DNA from: Sphingomonadaceae bacterium
GTDB taxonomy: Bacteria; Pseudomonadota; Alphaproteobacteria; Sphingomonadales; Sphingomonadaceae
DNA length: 13,824 nucleotides
Reading direction: 5' to 3'
Assembly: GCA_019239785.1 (NCBI GenBank)
Contig: JAFAZM010000407.1
Location: 1-13,824 of the forward strand
Part shown: positions 1 through 7,861 of the stretch, one piece after another
How positions within the stretch are numbered: position 1 is the stretch's first letter
Layout of the letters: the number at the start of each line of letters is the position of its first letter
The notes under the pieces: generated by a model
The model's input: the letters and a program-made list of their open reading frames with translations, nothing else
Databases searched by the model: none
Told to the model about the DNA's origin: nothing
Program-made: the position numbers and the translations under genes

Positions 1-126
1 TGTTGCAGAACTTACAGAGGGATTGTTCGCCCGCTCGGTCGACAAACTCTTGACTCTTGCGCCTCACTCTCCAGATAGGATTTTATCAGCCGCGCCCTCC
101 GCTGCGGCGCTACCCAAAGATAGAAG

Positions 127-510
127 ATGCCAGCACTCACCTGCCCACCCGATTTCGCCGATCACGCAACCTCGAAGACGAACCGCCAGCTCGCCGAAAA
201 ATACGGCGTCGGCGAGAAGACCGTCACCCGTTGGCGCAAGGAGACCGGCTGCACCGCCGCGATCCGTCCGTTCGCCAGCGCGGCGCTGCCCAAGCAGCTC
301 GTCCCGTCGATCAGCCCCGGCCTCGCCAGCGAGGCCGCGCAGTTCCTCCGCAAGACCCATCGTCCGGTCTATCACCGGATCATCGAGGGCAAGGAATTCC
401 GCGGCCAATATGTCGTCGGCACCCAGGTGCTGACCGAGTCGGAAGTGATCTCGCTCGCCGAGGACAAGGGCTTCCAGGCCTATAACCGGCTGTTCGACCT
501 CGCCAGCTAA
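127..510 (+). CDS. Small helix-turn-helix protein, function unknown
   Basis: This encodes a 127-residue protein. An in-frame TAG at 121-123 means the ATG at 127 is the first possible ATG in this frame; the Shine-Dalgarno match (AGAAG directly upstream) is weak. Residues about 19-38 (NRQLAEKYGVGEKTVTRWRK) read as a homeodomain-like helix-turn-helix of the kind found in transposase or terminase small subunits and simple DNA-binding proteins. The rest (about 45-127) is a mixed helical region with no motif I recognise, ending in RLFDLAS. No transposase catalytic domain, inverted repeat or phage neighbour is visible, so I do not call it mobile. It is separated from the VanW operon by about 250 bases and looks like a stand-alone gene. 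DNA binding is inferred from the HTH alone; the target is unknown. Confidence 0.7.
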   Translation: MPALTCPPDFADHATSKTNRQLAEKYGVGEKTVTRWRKETGCTAAIRPFASAALPKQLVPSISPGLASEAAQFLRKTHRPVYHRIIEGKEFRGQYVVGTQVLTESEVISLAEDKGFQAYNRLFDLAS

Positions 511-518
511 GGCTGGCG
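501..518 (+). terminator. Hairpin enclosing the stop codon of the HTH gene
   Basis: CGCCAGC (501-507) pairs perfectly with GCTGGCG (512-518). The 4-base loop TAAG contains the TAA stop codon. A 7-bp GC-rich stem at the end of a gene suggests a transcript end or 3' stabiliser, but no T-tract follows, so intrinsic termination is not certain. Confidence 0.4.
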
Positions 519-759
519 GGTCGCACCCTTCTTACGCCCCCACCTCACCGCCGAGCCGGCGGGTGGACGCGTGCGTCCGAAAGGGAGGGGTCGGGTGGGT
601 TAGGCTCGACCTCTTGCGGGGCCGTGGGTGAACTGCCCCCCTCTGCTCCGCTTTGCCGTCCAATCTACGCCGCGCGAAGCGAGGGGGAGCTAAGCGCTGC
701 CCGCTGGCGGCCGGCGCGATTCGCGCTACACTGGCGCCCTGAGCCGCGAGGCGGGGGAT
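511..759. other. Intergenic stretch with several small palindromes
   Basis: These 249 bases between the HTH gene and the VanW gene contain no convincing gene. They hold a near-perfect stem CACCGCCG/CGGCGGGTG (546-553 with 557-565) and a perfect GGACGC-GT-GCGTCC stem (565-578). A looser dyad pairs about 636-653 with 677-689 (GCTT/AAGC core, C-run against G-run). The set looks like a degraded intergenic repeat of the palindromic kind seen elsewhere in the window. No clear -35/-10 pair was found for the downstream operon. Confidence 0.35.
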
Positions 760-1392
760 ATGCCGGGAGCCGAGACCGCAATCAGCCTTGCCGACGCCCA
801 TGCGCCGGGCGCGGACGTCCTGTTCTGGCTGAAATCGCGGCTGCTGATGCTCCGGCGCGGCGCGGTCAACGCGCTCGCTCGCGGGCGGCCGCTGCGCCGC
901 GTCGCCTTGCCTGCCAATGCCACCCTCCTCGCTGATGACGAGCACCCGCTCTACACCCTGACCAACCCCCGCGAGCGCGCGCTTGAGCTCGGCAAGGTCC
1001 AGAATCTGCGCATCGCCGCCGCCGCGGTCGATGGGACCGTCGTCGCGCCGGGCGAGACGTTCAGCTTCTGGCGCGCCGCCGGGCGCGCGACTCGGGCGAA
1101 GGGCTATGTCGTCGGGCGGGAATTGCGGCAGGGCTGCATGATCCCCGCGGTCGGCGGCGGCGTCTGCCAGCTCACCAATGCGCTCTCGCGAGTCGCGCAT
1201 CGCGCCGGAATGGAGATCGTCGAGCGGCACAGCCATTCGGTGCAGCCGGAAGGTTTCTTCATCGATCCGACCACCGACGCCACCGTCTTCTGGAATTATA
1301 TCGACTTCCGCTTCCGCAGCCCGCGGTCGGTGCGGATCGGCGCGACCCTGACCGAAACGACCTTGGTCGTGCGGCTCGACGCGCTGCCATGA
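760..1392 (+). CDS. VanW family protein
   Basis: This 210-residue protein carries the hallmark VanW-domain motifs in order: GETFSFW at about 98-104, GGGVCQLTN (132-140), ERHSHS (155-160), and DATVFWNYIDFRF (173-185). VanW occurs in some vancomycin-resistance clusters and many other bacteria. Its biochemical role is not established, although envelope or peptidoglycan work is often supposed. This version has no signal peptide or membrane helix, so it is probably cytoplasmic. The start is supported by GGCGGGGGAT just before the ATG. The stop overlaps the next start (ATGA at 1389-1392), so the two genes are almost certainly translated together. The name does not imply vancomycin resistance here, since no other van gene is present. 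Confidence 0.9.
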   Translation: MPGAETAISLADAHAPGADVLFWLKSRLLMLRRGAVNALARGRPLRRVALPANATLLADDEHPLYTLTNPRERALELGKVQNLRIAAAAVDGTVVAPGETFSFWRAAGRATRAKGYVVGRELRQGCMIPAVGGGVCQLTNALSRVAHRAGMEIVERHSHSVQPEGFFIDPTTDATVFWNYIDFRFRSPRSVRIGATLTETTLVVRLDALP

Positions 1393-2453
1393 GCGCGGCG
1401 GCGCCGCGCAGCTGCGCCAGCTGCGACGAGACCGGCTGCGCAATGCACCGCCGCCACGGCCTCGATGCCGCGCCGCCGGAGCGGATCGCCTGGGTGCTGG
1501 ACGACGTCTGGCCCGAATATGCAAGCCTGGTCGCGGCCGCCCTCCGCCCGCAGGACCAATTGCTCGCGCCCGGCCTCTTCGGCCCGCGACCGGCCCGCTA
1601 TGGCTGGCCGGGAGCGGTGAAGCATGCGGCCGGGTTCGCCACCGCGAAACGCCACCTCGCCATGCGCCGTGTCGCGAAGGCGCCCGGCGGCGTTCGCCAG
1701 CTTGCCTATCTCGCCGCCGACCGCGCGGTCGCCCGCGCCCTTGCCAGGGAGATCGACTATCGCGCCGGCCATCTCGTCCTCGCCCAGGCCTGGCTGCCCT
1801 GGCTCGACGAGGCCGGCATGCTCGGCGGGCGCAGCTTCGACGTGCTGATGAGCCGCTACCCTTTCGCCGAGATCCATCGCCGGCTCGACGAAGCGGCGGC
1901 GGAGCTCGGCGGCTCGCCGACCATCGCCGACTTCCGCGCCGATCCGGCGCTGGTCGAACGCGAGACGGCCCTGCTCGCCCGCGCCCGCCGCATCGTCACC
2001 CCGCATCACGACATCGCCGCGCTCTTCCCGGAGCAGGCGATGCGGCTCGCCTGGCATCGCCCCCCGCCGGCCGCGCCGGCCAAGGGCGATCGCGTCGCCT
2101 TCCTCGGCCCGACCATCGCCCGCCAGCGGCCTGACCTCGCCCGCGCGCTCGCCGCCTCGCTAGACGCGCCGCTGGTCGTGTTCGGGGCCATGCTCGAGGC
2201 CGGCAATCCCTGGGCCGGCATCGCCGTCGAGCGGCACGCGTTCGGGCCGGACTGGCTCGACGGCATCGGCGCGATCCTCCACCCCGCCACCCTCACCGGC
2301 CAGCCGCGCCGCCTGCTCGAGGCGGTCGCCGCCGGCGTGACGGTCTATGCGACCCCTGCCTGCGGCCTCGATCCGGCCGATTACCTCCCGCTCGCCGCCT
2401 TCGGGCGTGGCGGCGCCGCGCAGACCGGCCGCGCGGCCCGCGCGGCGGCGTAA
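1389..2453 (+). CDS. GT-B-like protein with Cys/His-rich N-terminus
   Basis: This 354-residue protein is translationally coupled to the VanW gene. The N-terminus has a compact Cys/His cluster (C9, C12, C17, H20, H23) that could bind zinc or another metal. The following segments (WVLDDVWPEYASL at about 35-47, RIVTPHHDIAALFP at 201-214, VAFLGPTIARQRPDL at 236-250, and RRLLEAVAAGVTVYATPACG at 307-326) alternate strand and helix like a GT-B glycosyltransferase. The last resembles the C-terminal donor-site region of GT1/GT4 enzymes (E-A-x-A-A-G-V-x-V). I see no signal peptide or membrane segment. A glycosyltransferase role is inferred from fold-like features only, and the acceptor and donor are unknown. 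The tail (about 340-354, RGGAAQTGRAARAAA) is low-complexity. The stop codon lies inside a strong hairpin. Confidence 0.6.
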   Translation: MSAAAPRSCASCDETGCAMHRRHGLDAAPPERIAWVLDDVWPEYASLVAAALRPQDQLLAPGLFGPRPARYGWPGAVKHAAGFATAKRHLAMRRVAKAPGGVRQLAYLAADRAVARALAREIDYRAGHLVLAQAWLPWLDEAGMLGGRSFDVLMSRYPFAEIHRRLDEAAAELGGSPTIADFRADPALVERETALLARARRIVTPHHDIAALFPEQAMRLAWHRPPPAAPAKGDRVAFLGPTIARQRPDLARALAASLDAPLVVFGAMLEAGNPWAGIAVERHAFGPDWLDGIGAILHPATLTGQPRRLLEAVAAGVTVYATPACGLDPADYLPLAAFGRGGAAQTGRAARAAA

Positions 2454-2471
2454 ACCTCCTCTTTACGCCGC
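2445..2471 (+). terminator. 10-bp hairpin spanning the stop codon of the GT-like gene
   Basis: GCGGCGTAAA (2445-2454) pairs perfectly with TTTACGCCGC (2462-2471) around the 7-base loop CCTCCTC. The stem includes the TAA stop (2451-2453). It sits between the GT-like gene and the next forward gene. It could end or attenuate transcription or protect the 3' end, but no T-run follows it. Confidence 0.5.
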
Positions 2472-2520
2472 AGGTGTAAGCCAGGCTTCACTGCGCGGGG
2501 ACTCGCGCCCGGAGGACGGC

Positions 2521-3183
2521 ATGGCAACACGATCGGTGGAGACGGCTCGCGGCACCCGCACCGGGCAGCTGCTGCTCTGCTGCGTCGCCGACCACGGCAC
2601 CGCCACGCATCCCTATTTCGGCAGCGAATCGCTCTCGCGCGGGCCGGAGCACATCCGCAATCTTGCCGACATCATCCATTTCCTCTGCGCGCTCCACGGC
2701 CGCCATCCCGGCATCGTCGACCATGCCGCGAACCGGATCGTCGAGCCGGCCGGCCGCGCCTGGATCGGGGGCGCCGCCGAGGCGATGGTCGACGAGCGCG
2801 TCTACCTGACCCGCCTGGCCGTCGCCGCCGGCCCGATGCCGAGCACCCACGGCGGCACCGGCAGCGAAACCGCGATCCTCGCCCAGCGCAGCGCGCTCGC
2901 CACCCTCGCCCAATCGGACCGGCGCGGCTGCGCGCTCGGCGCGGCTTTGGCCTTCGCCGGCGACTGGCTGGCGATCCGCACCGTGCTCGATGCCGCGGCA
3001 AAGCGCTTCGGCGTGGATCCCCGCCCCTGCCGGCTCGGGGACGCCGCCTTGCTCGGCGAAGTCGCCGATGCCTCGGCCGACTGCGAACGCGCCCTCCTGT
3101 TCGGCGCCCAGCAGCTCGCCCTCCAGCACCGCGCGCTGTGGGACCTGCTCGAAGCGCGGCAACAGGCGCGGCGGGATTATTGA
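2521..3183 (+). CDS. Uncharacterised helical protein
   Basis: This encodes 220 residues. I chose the ATG at 2521 because GGAGG lies 5 bases upstream (GGAGGACGGCATG). An in-frame ATG at 2347 would run through the upstream gene and its terminator-like hairpin. The protein is rich in Ala, Leu and Arg and appears mostly helical. It has His/Cys-containing stretches (LLLCCVADHGTATHPYFG at about 16-33; FLCALHGRHPGIVDHAANR at about 53-71) and a Gly-rich THGGTGSE segment near 112-119. There is no signal peptide. I do not recognise a characterised family; it may belong to a sphingomonad-restricted DUF family (DUF6975 comes to mind, unverified). It lies 67 bases behind the VanW/GT-like pair, so it could be co-transcribed, although the hairpin at 2445-2471 stands between them. 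Confidence 0.72.
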   Translation: MATRSVETARGTRTGQLLLCCVADHGTATHPYFGSESLSRGPEHIRNLADIIHFLCALHGRHPGIVDHAANRIVEPAGRAWIGGAAEAMVDERVYLTRLAVAAGPMPSTHGGTGSETAILAQRSALATLAQSDRRGCALGAALAFAGDWLAIRTVLDAAAKRFGVDPRPCRLGDAALLGEVADASADCERALLFGAQQLALQHRALWDLLEARQQARRDY

Positions 3184-3197
3184 CGACCCCAACAGGT

Positions 3198-3284
3198 CGT
3201 CATCCCGGACTTGATCCGGGATCCACCTTCTTTTTCCCACCACCGGCCAAAGGCAGGTGGATTCCGGCTTTCGCCGGAATGACG
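3198..3284. repeat. Composite palindromic intergenic repeat
   Basis: This contains two hairpins: ATCCCGGA/TCCGGGAT (3202-3209 with 3215-3222, loop CTTGA) and ATTCCGGC/GCCGGAAT (3261-3268 with 3273-3280, loop TTTC). They are embedded in a larger dyad, since CGTCAT (3198-3203) matches ATGACG (3279-3284) and ATCCACC (3221-3227) matches GGTGGAT (3256-3262). The whole 87-base unit could form a cloverleaf-like structure. Sequences of this type are widely interspersed between alphaproteobacterial genes. It fills most of the 161-base gap before the MoxR gene. Confidence 0.75.
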
Positions 3285-3344
3285 GAAGGGGACGGGCGGG
3301 GAAGCGCGCTTGCGCCGCCTCCCCCCGCCCCCTAAGCCGCCTGC

Positions 3345-4190
<846 letters not shown>

Positions 4191-4191
4191 T

Positions 4192-4216
4192 TCCCTCTCC
4201 CCTCTGGGGAGAGGGA
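4192..4216 (+). terminator. Perfect 11-bp hairpin after the MoxR gene
   Basis: TCCCTCTCCCC (4192-4202) pairs with GGGGAGAGGGA (4206-4216) around the loop TCT, one base past the moxR stop. It is followed by GTTTG, a poor T-tract. The stem matches the arms of the larger element at 12738-12903, so it may be a minimal copy of that repeat acting as a 3' end. Confidence 0.6.
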
Positions 4217-4319
4217 GTTTGTAGCGCACCTGCTTCATGGGCCGGAGAAAAGGCTGAGCCGGTGGACGCGCCCCGGCCGGCCGATTAGGCTGGCCTCCGA
4301 AAAAGGGGGCGAAATCAGG

Positions 4320-5474
4320 ATGCTTAGATCGTTCATCGCCGCGGCGTGGATCGGGCTCGCCGCCTTGCCGGTTGCGGTTGCGGTACAGGCGCCCGCGCAG
4401 GCACCGGCCGCGCACCAGCCGCCGCCGGCACCCCCGGGGCTCTGGCAGCAATCGGCGGATCGCATCACGTTTACCACGGCGCATTTGTCCTTCCCACTCA
4501 CGGCGGCTGCGACGCGGTTCGTGACGACGTTCGAGGCCAGCCATCCCGGCGAGGGGCTCGATACCGGCATCCAGTTCGAATCGGCGGACAGGCAGGTCTT
4601 CGCCACGGTCTATGTCTATCGCCCCGGTCTGCCGCATTCCGGCCTGAGCGCATTCGCCACCGATTGGGTCATCCACATCCAATCGCCCAACCTTCGCCCG
4701 CTCGGCATGCATGTGGTGAGCGCGGGAGGACATGAGGGCATTGCCATCCGCGCCGATTATGGCGGCTTTCGCGACGGCCTGGCGACGAGCGCAGCCTTCC
4801 TCGAGGGCGGCGGCTGGATCGTGAAGCTGCGCGCGTCCGGCCCGGAGCCGCGCCGTGCCGAGGTCGATGCGGCTATGTCGGCCCTTCTCGACGGCCTCCG
4901 ATTCGAGGGAACGATCCAGGCGCGCCCCGCCGCTCCTGTCATCGTGGACGATTGTGAAGTTCAAATCAGCGGTCGGGCAAGGCTCCTCCCTGACGACATG
5001 GGCCACCTGATGCTTGGCGGGATGGTTTCTGTCCTCGATCCGGGGGGCGATGCGGGGGGCGGCAGCGCCGGCGATCGGTCGGAGCCGCTCGCCGCACGGA
5101 TCGGGCCCCATTGGTGCCGGTCGCAACTGGCTCCTTCCGGCCGCTTCGTGCTGCGCGCCGCGCCGGGGCGTACGCCGGGTGCCAGCGGCGCGTCCGTCAT
5201 GCTGGTGCCGATCAACGACGCCGGCACAATCGCCGAGCTGACCGAGAGCGAGCCGCATCGATTCGTGCTCATGTATCACGAGATCGGCCGCACCGACGTC
5301 CTCGGCACTTATGATGCACCGCTCACGGACGCGCAGATCGCCGACATATTGAGCGGCACCGACCAGGACGGCGGCCGCTTTCGCGCTCTGATCGCGCACC
5401 ACGCGAACGGCAACAACGACGTCCAGCTGATGATGCCGACGACGGGACCCTCGTCCAGCGGCAGCCGGCAATGA
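4320..5474 (+). CDS. Secreted protein A, paralogue of the 8683-9738 product
   Basis: This 384-residue protein has an N-terminal signal peptide (hydrophobic about 5-22, Ala-rich) followed by a Pro/Ala-rich linker (about 24-40), so it is probably periplasmic. I do not recognise a named family. It shares an architecture with secreted protein B downstream: an ATVYVYRPG strand near 95-103 (ATIYLYRT in B), a GWIVKLRASG...LLDGLRF block at 165-195 (NWLLKVRLSA...FIQALRW in B), and two aligned cysteines, C212 and C266 (C211 and C251 in B), which could form a disulfide. A Gly-rich loop lies at about 240-251. The start has AGG immediately upstream and a G-run 11 bases away. It follows MoxR by 129 bases and converges on the chemoreceptor gene with a 15-base gap. 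Confidence 0.85.
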   Translation: MLRSFIAAAWIGLAALPVAVAVQAPAQAPAAHQPPPAPPGLWQQSADRITFTTAHLSFPLTAAATRFVTTFEASHPGEGLDTGIQFESADRQVFATVYVYRPGLPHSGLSAFATDWVIHIQSPNLRPLGMHVVSAGGHEGIAIRADYGGFRDGLATSAAFLEGGGWIVKLRASGPEPRRAEVDAAMSALLDGLRFEGTIQARPAAPVIVDDCEVQISGRARLLPDDMGHLMLGGMVSVLDPGGDAGGGSAGDRSEPLAARIGPHWCRSQLAPSGRFVLRAAPGRTPGASGASVMLVPINDAGTIAELTESEPHRFVLMYHEIGRTDVLGTYDAPLTDAQIADILSGTDQDGGRFRALIAHHANGNNDVQLMMPTTGPSSSGSRQ

Positions 5475-5489
5475 GCCTTGGGCTGGGAA

Positions 5490-6905
5490 TCAGCGCACCT
5501 GCTCGTCCCGATAGGCGAGCTCGAAATTGCCCCAGCGGCGGCCGCGTATCCAGAGCGGCACGAAGACGTTCTTCACCGCCAGATGCCGGCCCTGGCTGAA
5601 CTCCATCGAGTAGGTGGCGAGCATCGCCTCCTTGTCGCTGGCAATGGCGCGGCGGGTGACGTCGTCGATGAAGTTGCGGCGGTTGCGGCAATAAGCGGCG
5701 TTCCACTCTGGATCGTCGCTCTGCGGCTGCGAGCGCTCGGTGATGTGGGTCGGCAGATAGCCGTTGATGTCGGTGATCGCGGTCGCGATCAGCCGCGGCT
5801 CGTCGCGCACCAGCCGGTCGAGGATCGGGCGGACGTGCTGGTCCGCGAAATCGCAGAAGCGCACCTCCCACTGGACCGGGTTGGTGTTGGGCATGACCAC
5901 GTAATTGGTATCGAACACGTCGTCGACGTCCACCTCGCCGCGGGCGAGGCCGGCCTCGATCACATCGTGGATCTCGCGCGCCGCGGCCTGGGCCAGTTCG
6001 ATGAACGGCGTATCGTCGATCCGCACCCCGGAGGAGGCGAGCCGGTCGAGCATGTCGTTGGCGCAGAGCTCGAGCTTGGAGAGCCGCTCCTGGGTCACCC
6101 GGAGCTGGCCGCCATTGGCGCGGGCATCGGCGGCGAAGGAGGAGAGGCCGCTCTTCACGCTGTCGACGCTCTGCTGGATGTGGCTGGTCGACTGGGCGAT
6201 GCCGTCCGTCTGGCGGTCGACCAAGGCGACGATGTCGGCGACGTCACGCACCGTCTCGTTGATTCGCGAGAAGGAGGATTGGGCGACCCGGCTCTGCTCG
6301 ACGCCGATCCTGATCTCGGAGGTCACCGCCTCGGCCTCGCGGGTCAGCGAGGCGATCGTGCCGGCAATCTCTCCGGTCGCGGCGCGGGTGTCGTGGGCGA
6401 GCTTCTTCACCTCGGCGGCGACCACCGCGAAGGAGCGGCCCGCCTCGCCGGCGCGCGCCGCCTCGATCGTGGCGTTGAGCGCGAGCATGTTGGTCTTGCT
6501 TGCGATCGTCTCGATGCTGGAGGAGACCTTCTGGACCTGCACCATCGCCTCGGCGAAGCCGGCCATGCGCTCGCCCAATTGGACGACGAGATCGGTGAGC
6601 ACGGAGAAGACCTGGATCGTGTCCTCGATCGCGGCGCGGCCCTGGTCGAGCTTGCCGCGGGCCTGCTCGGCGAGGACGCGGGCCTCGTCGGTCGAATCGG
6701 CGACCTGGGCCTGGTCGGCAAGGAGGCGGGTGGTGACGTCCTCGAGCGAATCGAGCATTGCGAGGTTGGCCGAGATGCGCTCGTTGACGCCGGCGACATA
6801 GCCGGCGACGTCGCTGCATTCGATCGCCAGCGACCCGCAATTGCGGGCCACCTGGTTGATCGCGTCACCGTCCGTCCGCTCCCGTGCGCTGCTCGCCACC
6901 GCCAA
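5490..6905 (-). CDS. Soluble methyl-accepting chemotaxis protein with C-terminal sensor-like domain
   Basis: This 471-residue protein has no transmembrane helix. Its centre is an MCP signalling hairpin whose tip is at about 131-172 (KTNMLALNATIEAARAGEAG, then FAVVAAEVKKLA), the part that contacts CheA and CheW. It is flanked by long coiled-coil helices (about 40-130 and 172-290). The C-terminal 300-471 region contains NGYLPTHI, NRRNFIDD and IRGRRWGNFELAY, resembling a Cache-like sensor found at the C-terminus of some soluble receptors. It probably senses a cytoplasmic signal. The start is uncertain: the longest form begins with TTG at 6905, and a GTG two codons in (6899) has GGGGA six bases upstream and may be the true start. 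No che gene is in the window, so it is an orphan receptor. Confidence 0.9.
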   Translation of the reverse strand: MAVASSARERTDGDAINQVARNCGSLAIECSDVAGYVAGVNERISANLAMLDSLEDVTTRLLADQAQVADSTDEARVLAEQARGKLDQGRAAIEDTIQVFSVLTDLVVQLGERMAGFAEAMVQVQKVSSSIETIASKTNMLALNATIEAARAGEAGRSFAVVAAEVKKLAHDTRAATGEIAGTIASLTREAEAVTSEIRIGVEQSRVAQSSFSRINETVRDVADIVALVDRQTDGIAQSTSHIQQSVDSVKSGLSSFAADARANGGQLRVTQERLSKLELCANDMLDRLASSGVRIDDTPFIELAQAAAREIHDVIEAGLARGEVDVDDVFDTNYVVMPNTNPVQWEVRFCDFADQHVRPILDRLVRDEPRLIATAITDINGYLPTHITERSQPQSDDPEWNAAYCRNRRNFIDDVTRRAIASDKEAMLATYSMEFSQGRHLAVKNVFVPLWIRGRRWGNFELAYRDEQVR

Positions 6906-6992
6906 TCCCCGTTATTGCTCTGGATTAGGGCAGCTAAGGACAATTGGTTGAAAGGTCGTTAACCAGAGGAGGTTCGGGAGGGGGAATCGGAC

Positions 6993-7736
6993 ATGGCAAA
7001 TACCCGGGAAGATTACGGAATCGACGCGCCGACCGTGGTGCGCAACTTCATCGTGATCGGCGTGCTGCTGCTGGTCCTGAGCCTCGGCACGACGGCGGCG
7101 CTGCAGCTGCGGCTCGTCGGGCCGAACGTCGCGACGCGGATCTTCCAGGGCAACGGCCTGGTCGGCGCAATCATCTGCCTGGTCATGGCCTGCTGGATGA
7201 TCGCGTCCAGCAAATGGCTGAAGCAAAGGGTCTGCCGCGCCTTGCTCAATGCCCGGCAATGGCGCGGCGACGAGCAGGTGCTCGATCTCGGCTGCGGCCG
7301 GGGGCTGGTCGCGGTGGCGGCGGCGCGGCGGGTGCCGCGCGGCAAGGTGATTGGCGTCGACATCTGGCAGGAGGTCGATCTCGGCGGCAACAGCCCCGAC
7401 GCGATCCGCGCCAATGCCGCGGCGGCGGGCGTCGCCGACCGGCTCCAGGTCGACACAGGCGACGCGCGCGCCCTGCCCTATTCCGATGCCAGCTTCGACG
7501 TCGTCGGCTCGATGACGGTGATCCACAACATCCCGGATGCCGAGGGCCGGCGCGCGGCGATCGCCGAAGCCTGGCGGGTGACGAAGCCTGGCGGCCAGCT
7601 CCTGATCTTCGACATCCGCCACGCCCGCACTTACGCGAAGCAGCTCCAGGCGTTCGGCGCAGAGGTGAAGCTCAACGGCCCGATCCTGCTCTGGGGGCCG
7701 GCGGGCTGGCGCTTCTCCGCGGTGAAGCCCGGTTAG
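6993..7736 (+). CDS. Membrane-anchored class I SAM-dependent methyltransferase
   Basis: This 247-residue protein has two predicted N-terminal membrane helices (about 18-38 and 54-72), followed by a cytoplasmic Rossmann methyltransferase domain. Motif I is VLDLGCGRG (96-104). An acidic residue after strand 2 (D123, in VIGVDIWQEVD) should bind the SAM ribose, and FDVVGSMTVIHNIPD matches the post-I/motif II region of Methyltransf_11-type enzymes. The substrate is unknown; the anchor suggests a lipid or quinone-like molecule, which is inference. A strong purine-rich SD (GGGAGGGGG) lies 8 bases before the ATG. The gene is divergent from the chemoreceptor, whose start is 87 bases away, so the two may share a promoter region. 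A large inverted repeat follows its stop. Confidence 0.9.
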   Translation: MANTREDYGIDAPTVVRNFIVIGVLLLVLSLGTTAALQLRLVGPNVATRIFQGNGLVGAIICLVMACWMIASSKWLKQRVCRALLNARQWRGDEQVLDLGCGRGLVAVAAARRVPRGKVIGVDIWQEVDLGGNSPDAIRANAAAAGVADRLQVDTGDARALPYSDASFDVVGSMTVIHNIPDAEGRRAAIAEAWRVTKPGGQLLIFDIRHARTYAKQLQAFGAEVKLNGPILLWGPAGWRFSAVKPG

Positions 7737-7758
7737 GATCGTCGGAGCGAGACAGTCT

Positions 7759-7845
7759 CCGTTCGCCCTGAGCCTGTCGAAGGGCTTTCCTTCTTCCTTG
7801 CGGTTCAAAAGAAGGGATGGGCTTCGACAAGCTCAGCCCGAACGG
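7759..7845. repeat. Long inverted repeat of the sphingomonad intergenic type
   Basis: Arm 1 (7759-7785, core CCTGAGCCTGTCGAAGG) is an imperfect reverse complement of arm 2 (7819-7845, core CTTCGACAAGCTCAG), matching at about 22 of 27 positions. The spacer contains a further CCTTCTT/AAGAAGG pairing (7789-7795 with 7809-7815), so the unit can fold into one long hairpin. It lies between the convergent methyltransferase and LigF-like genes, and may end transcription from both sides. Sequences like this are very common between genes in sphingomonads. Confidence 0.8.
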
Positions 7846-7861
7846 TTGGAGAGGTTCTGAT

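Noticed and set aside
50..86. TTGACT (50-55) followed by AT-rich GATAGGATTTTAT as a promoter for the HTH gene
   Set aside because: The -35 match is good, but at a 16-18 base spacing the -10 (AGATAG or GATAGG) is poor, so I did not call it.
127..510. Transposase or phage terminase small subunit
   Set aside because: Only a short HTH is visible. No partner gene, terminal repeat or other phage/IS feature is nearby.
760..1392. Vancomycin resistance gene
   Set aside because: VanW domains are widespread and no vanA/B-type ligase, vanH, vanX or two-component genes are present. The name does not imply resistance.
532..1524. Long reverse-strand open frame (330 codons) over the VanW gene
   Set aside because: It is Arg/Ala-rich with no domain, antisense to a gene with clear VanW motifs, and typical of shadow frames in GC-rich DNA.
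5478..6962. 494-codon forward open frame opposite the chemoreceptor
   Set aside because: The reverse strand has an unmistakable MCP signalling domain. The forward frame is a mirror product rich in Asp, Gly, Leu and Val.
7737..7861. CRISPR-like or direct-repeat array
   Set aside because: The repeated words are inverted, occur once each, and fit the common intergenic palindrome type.
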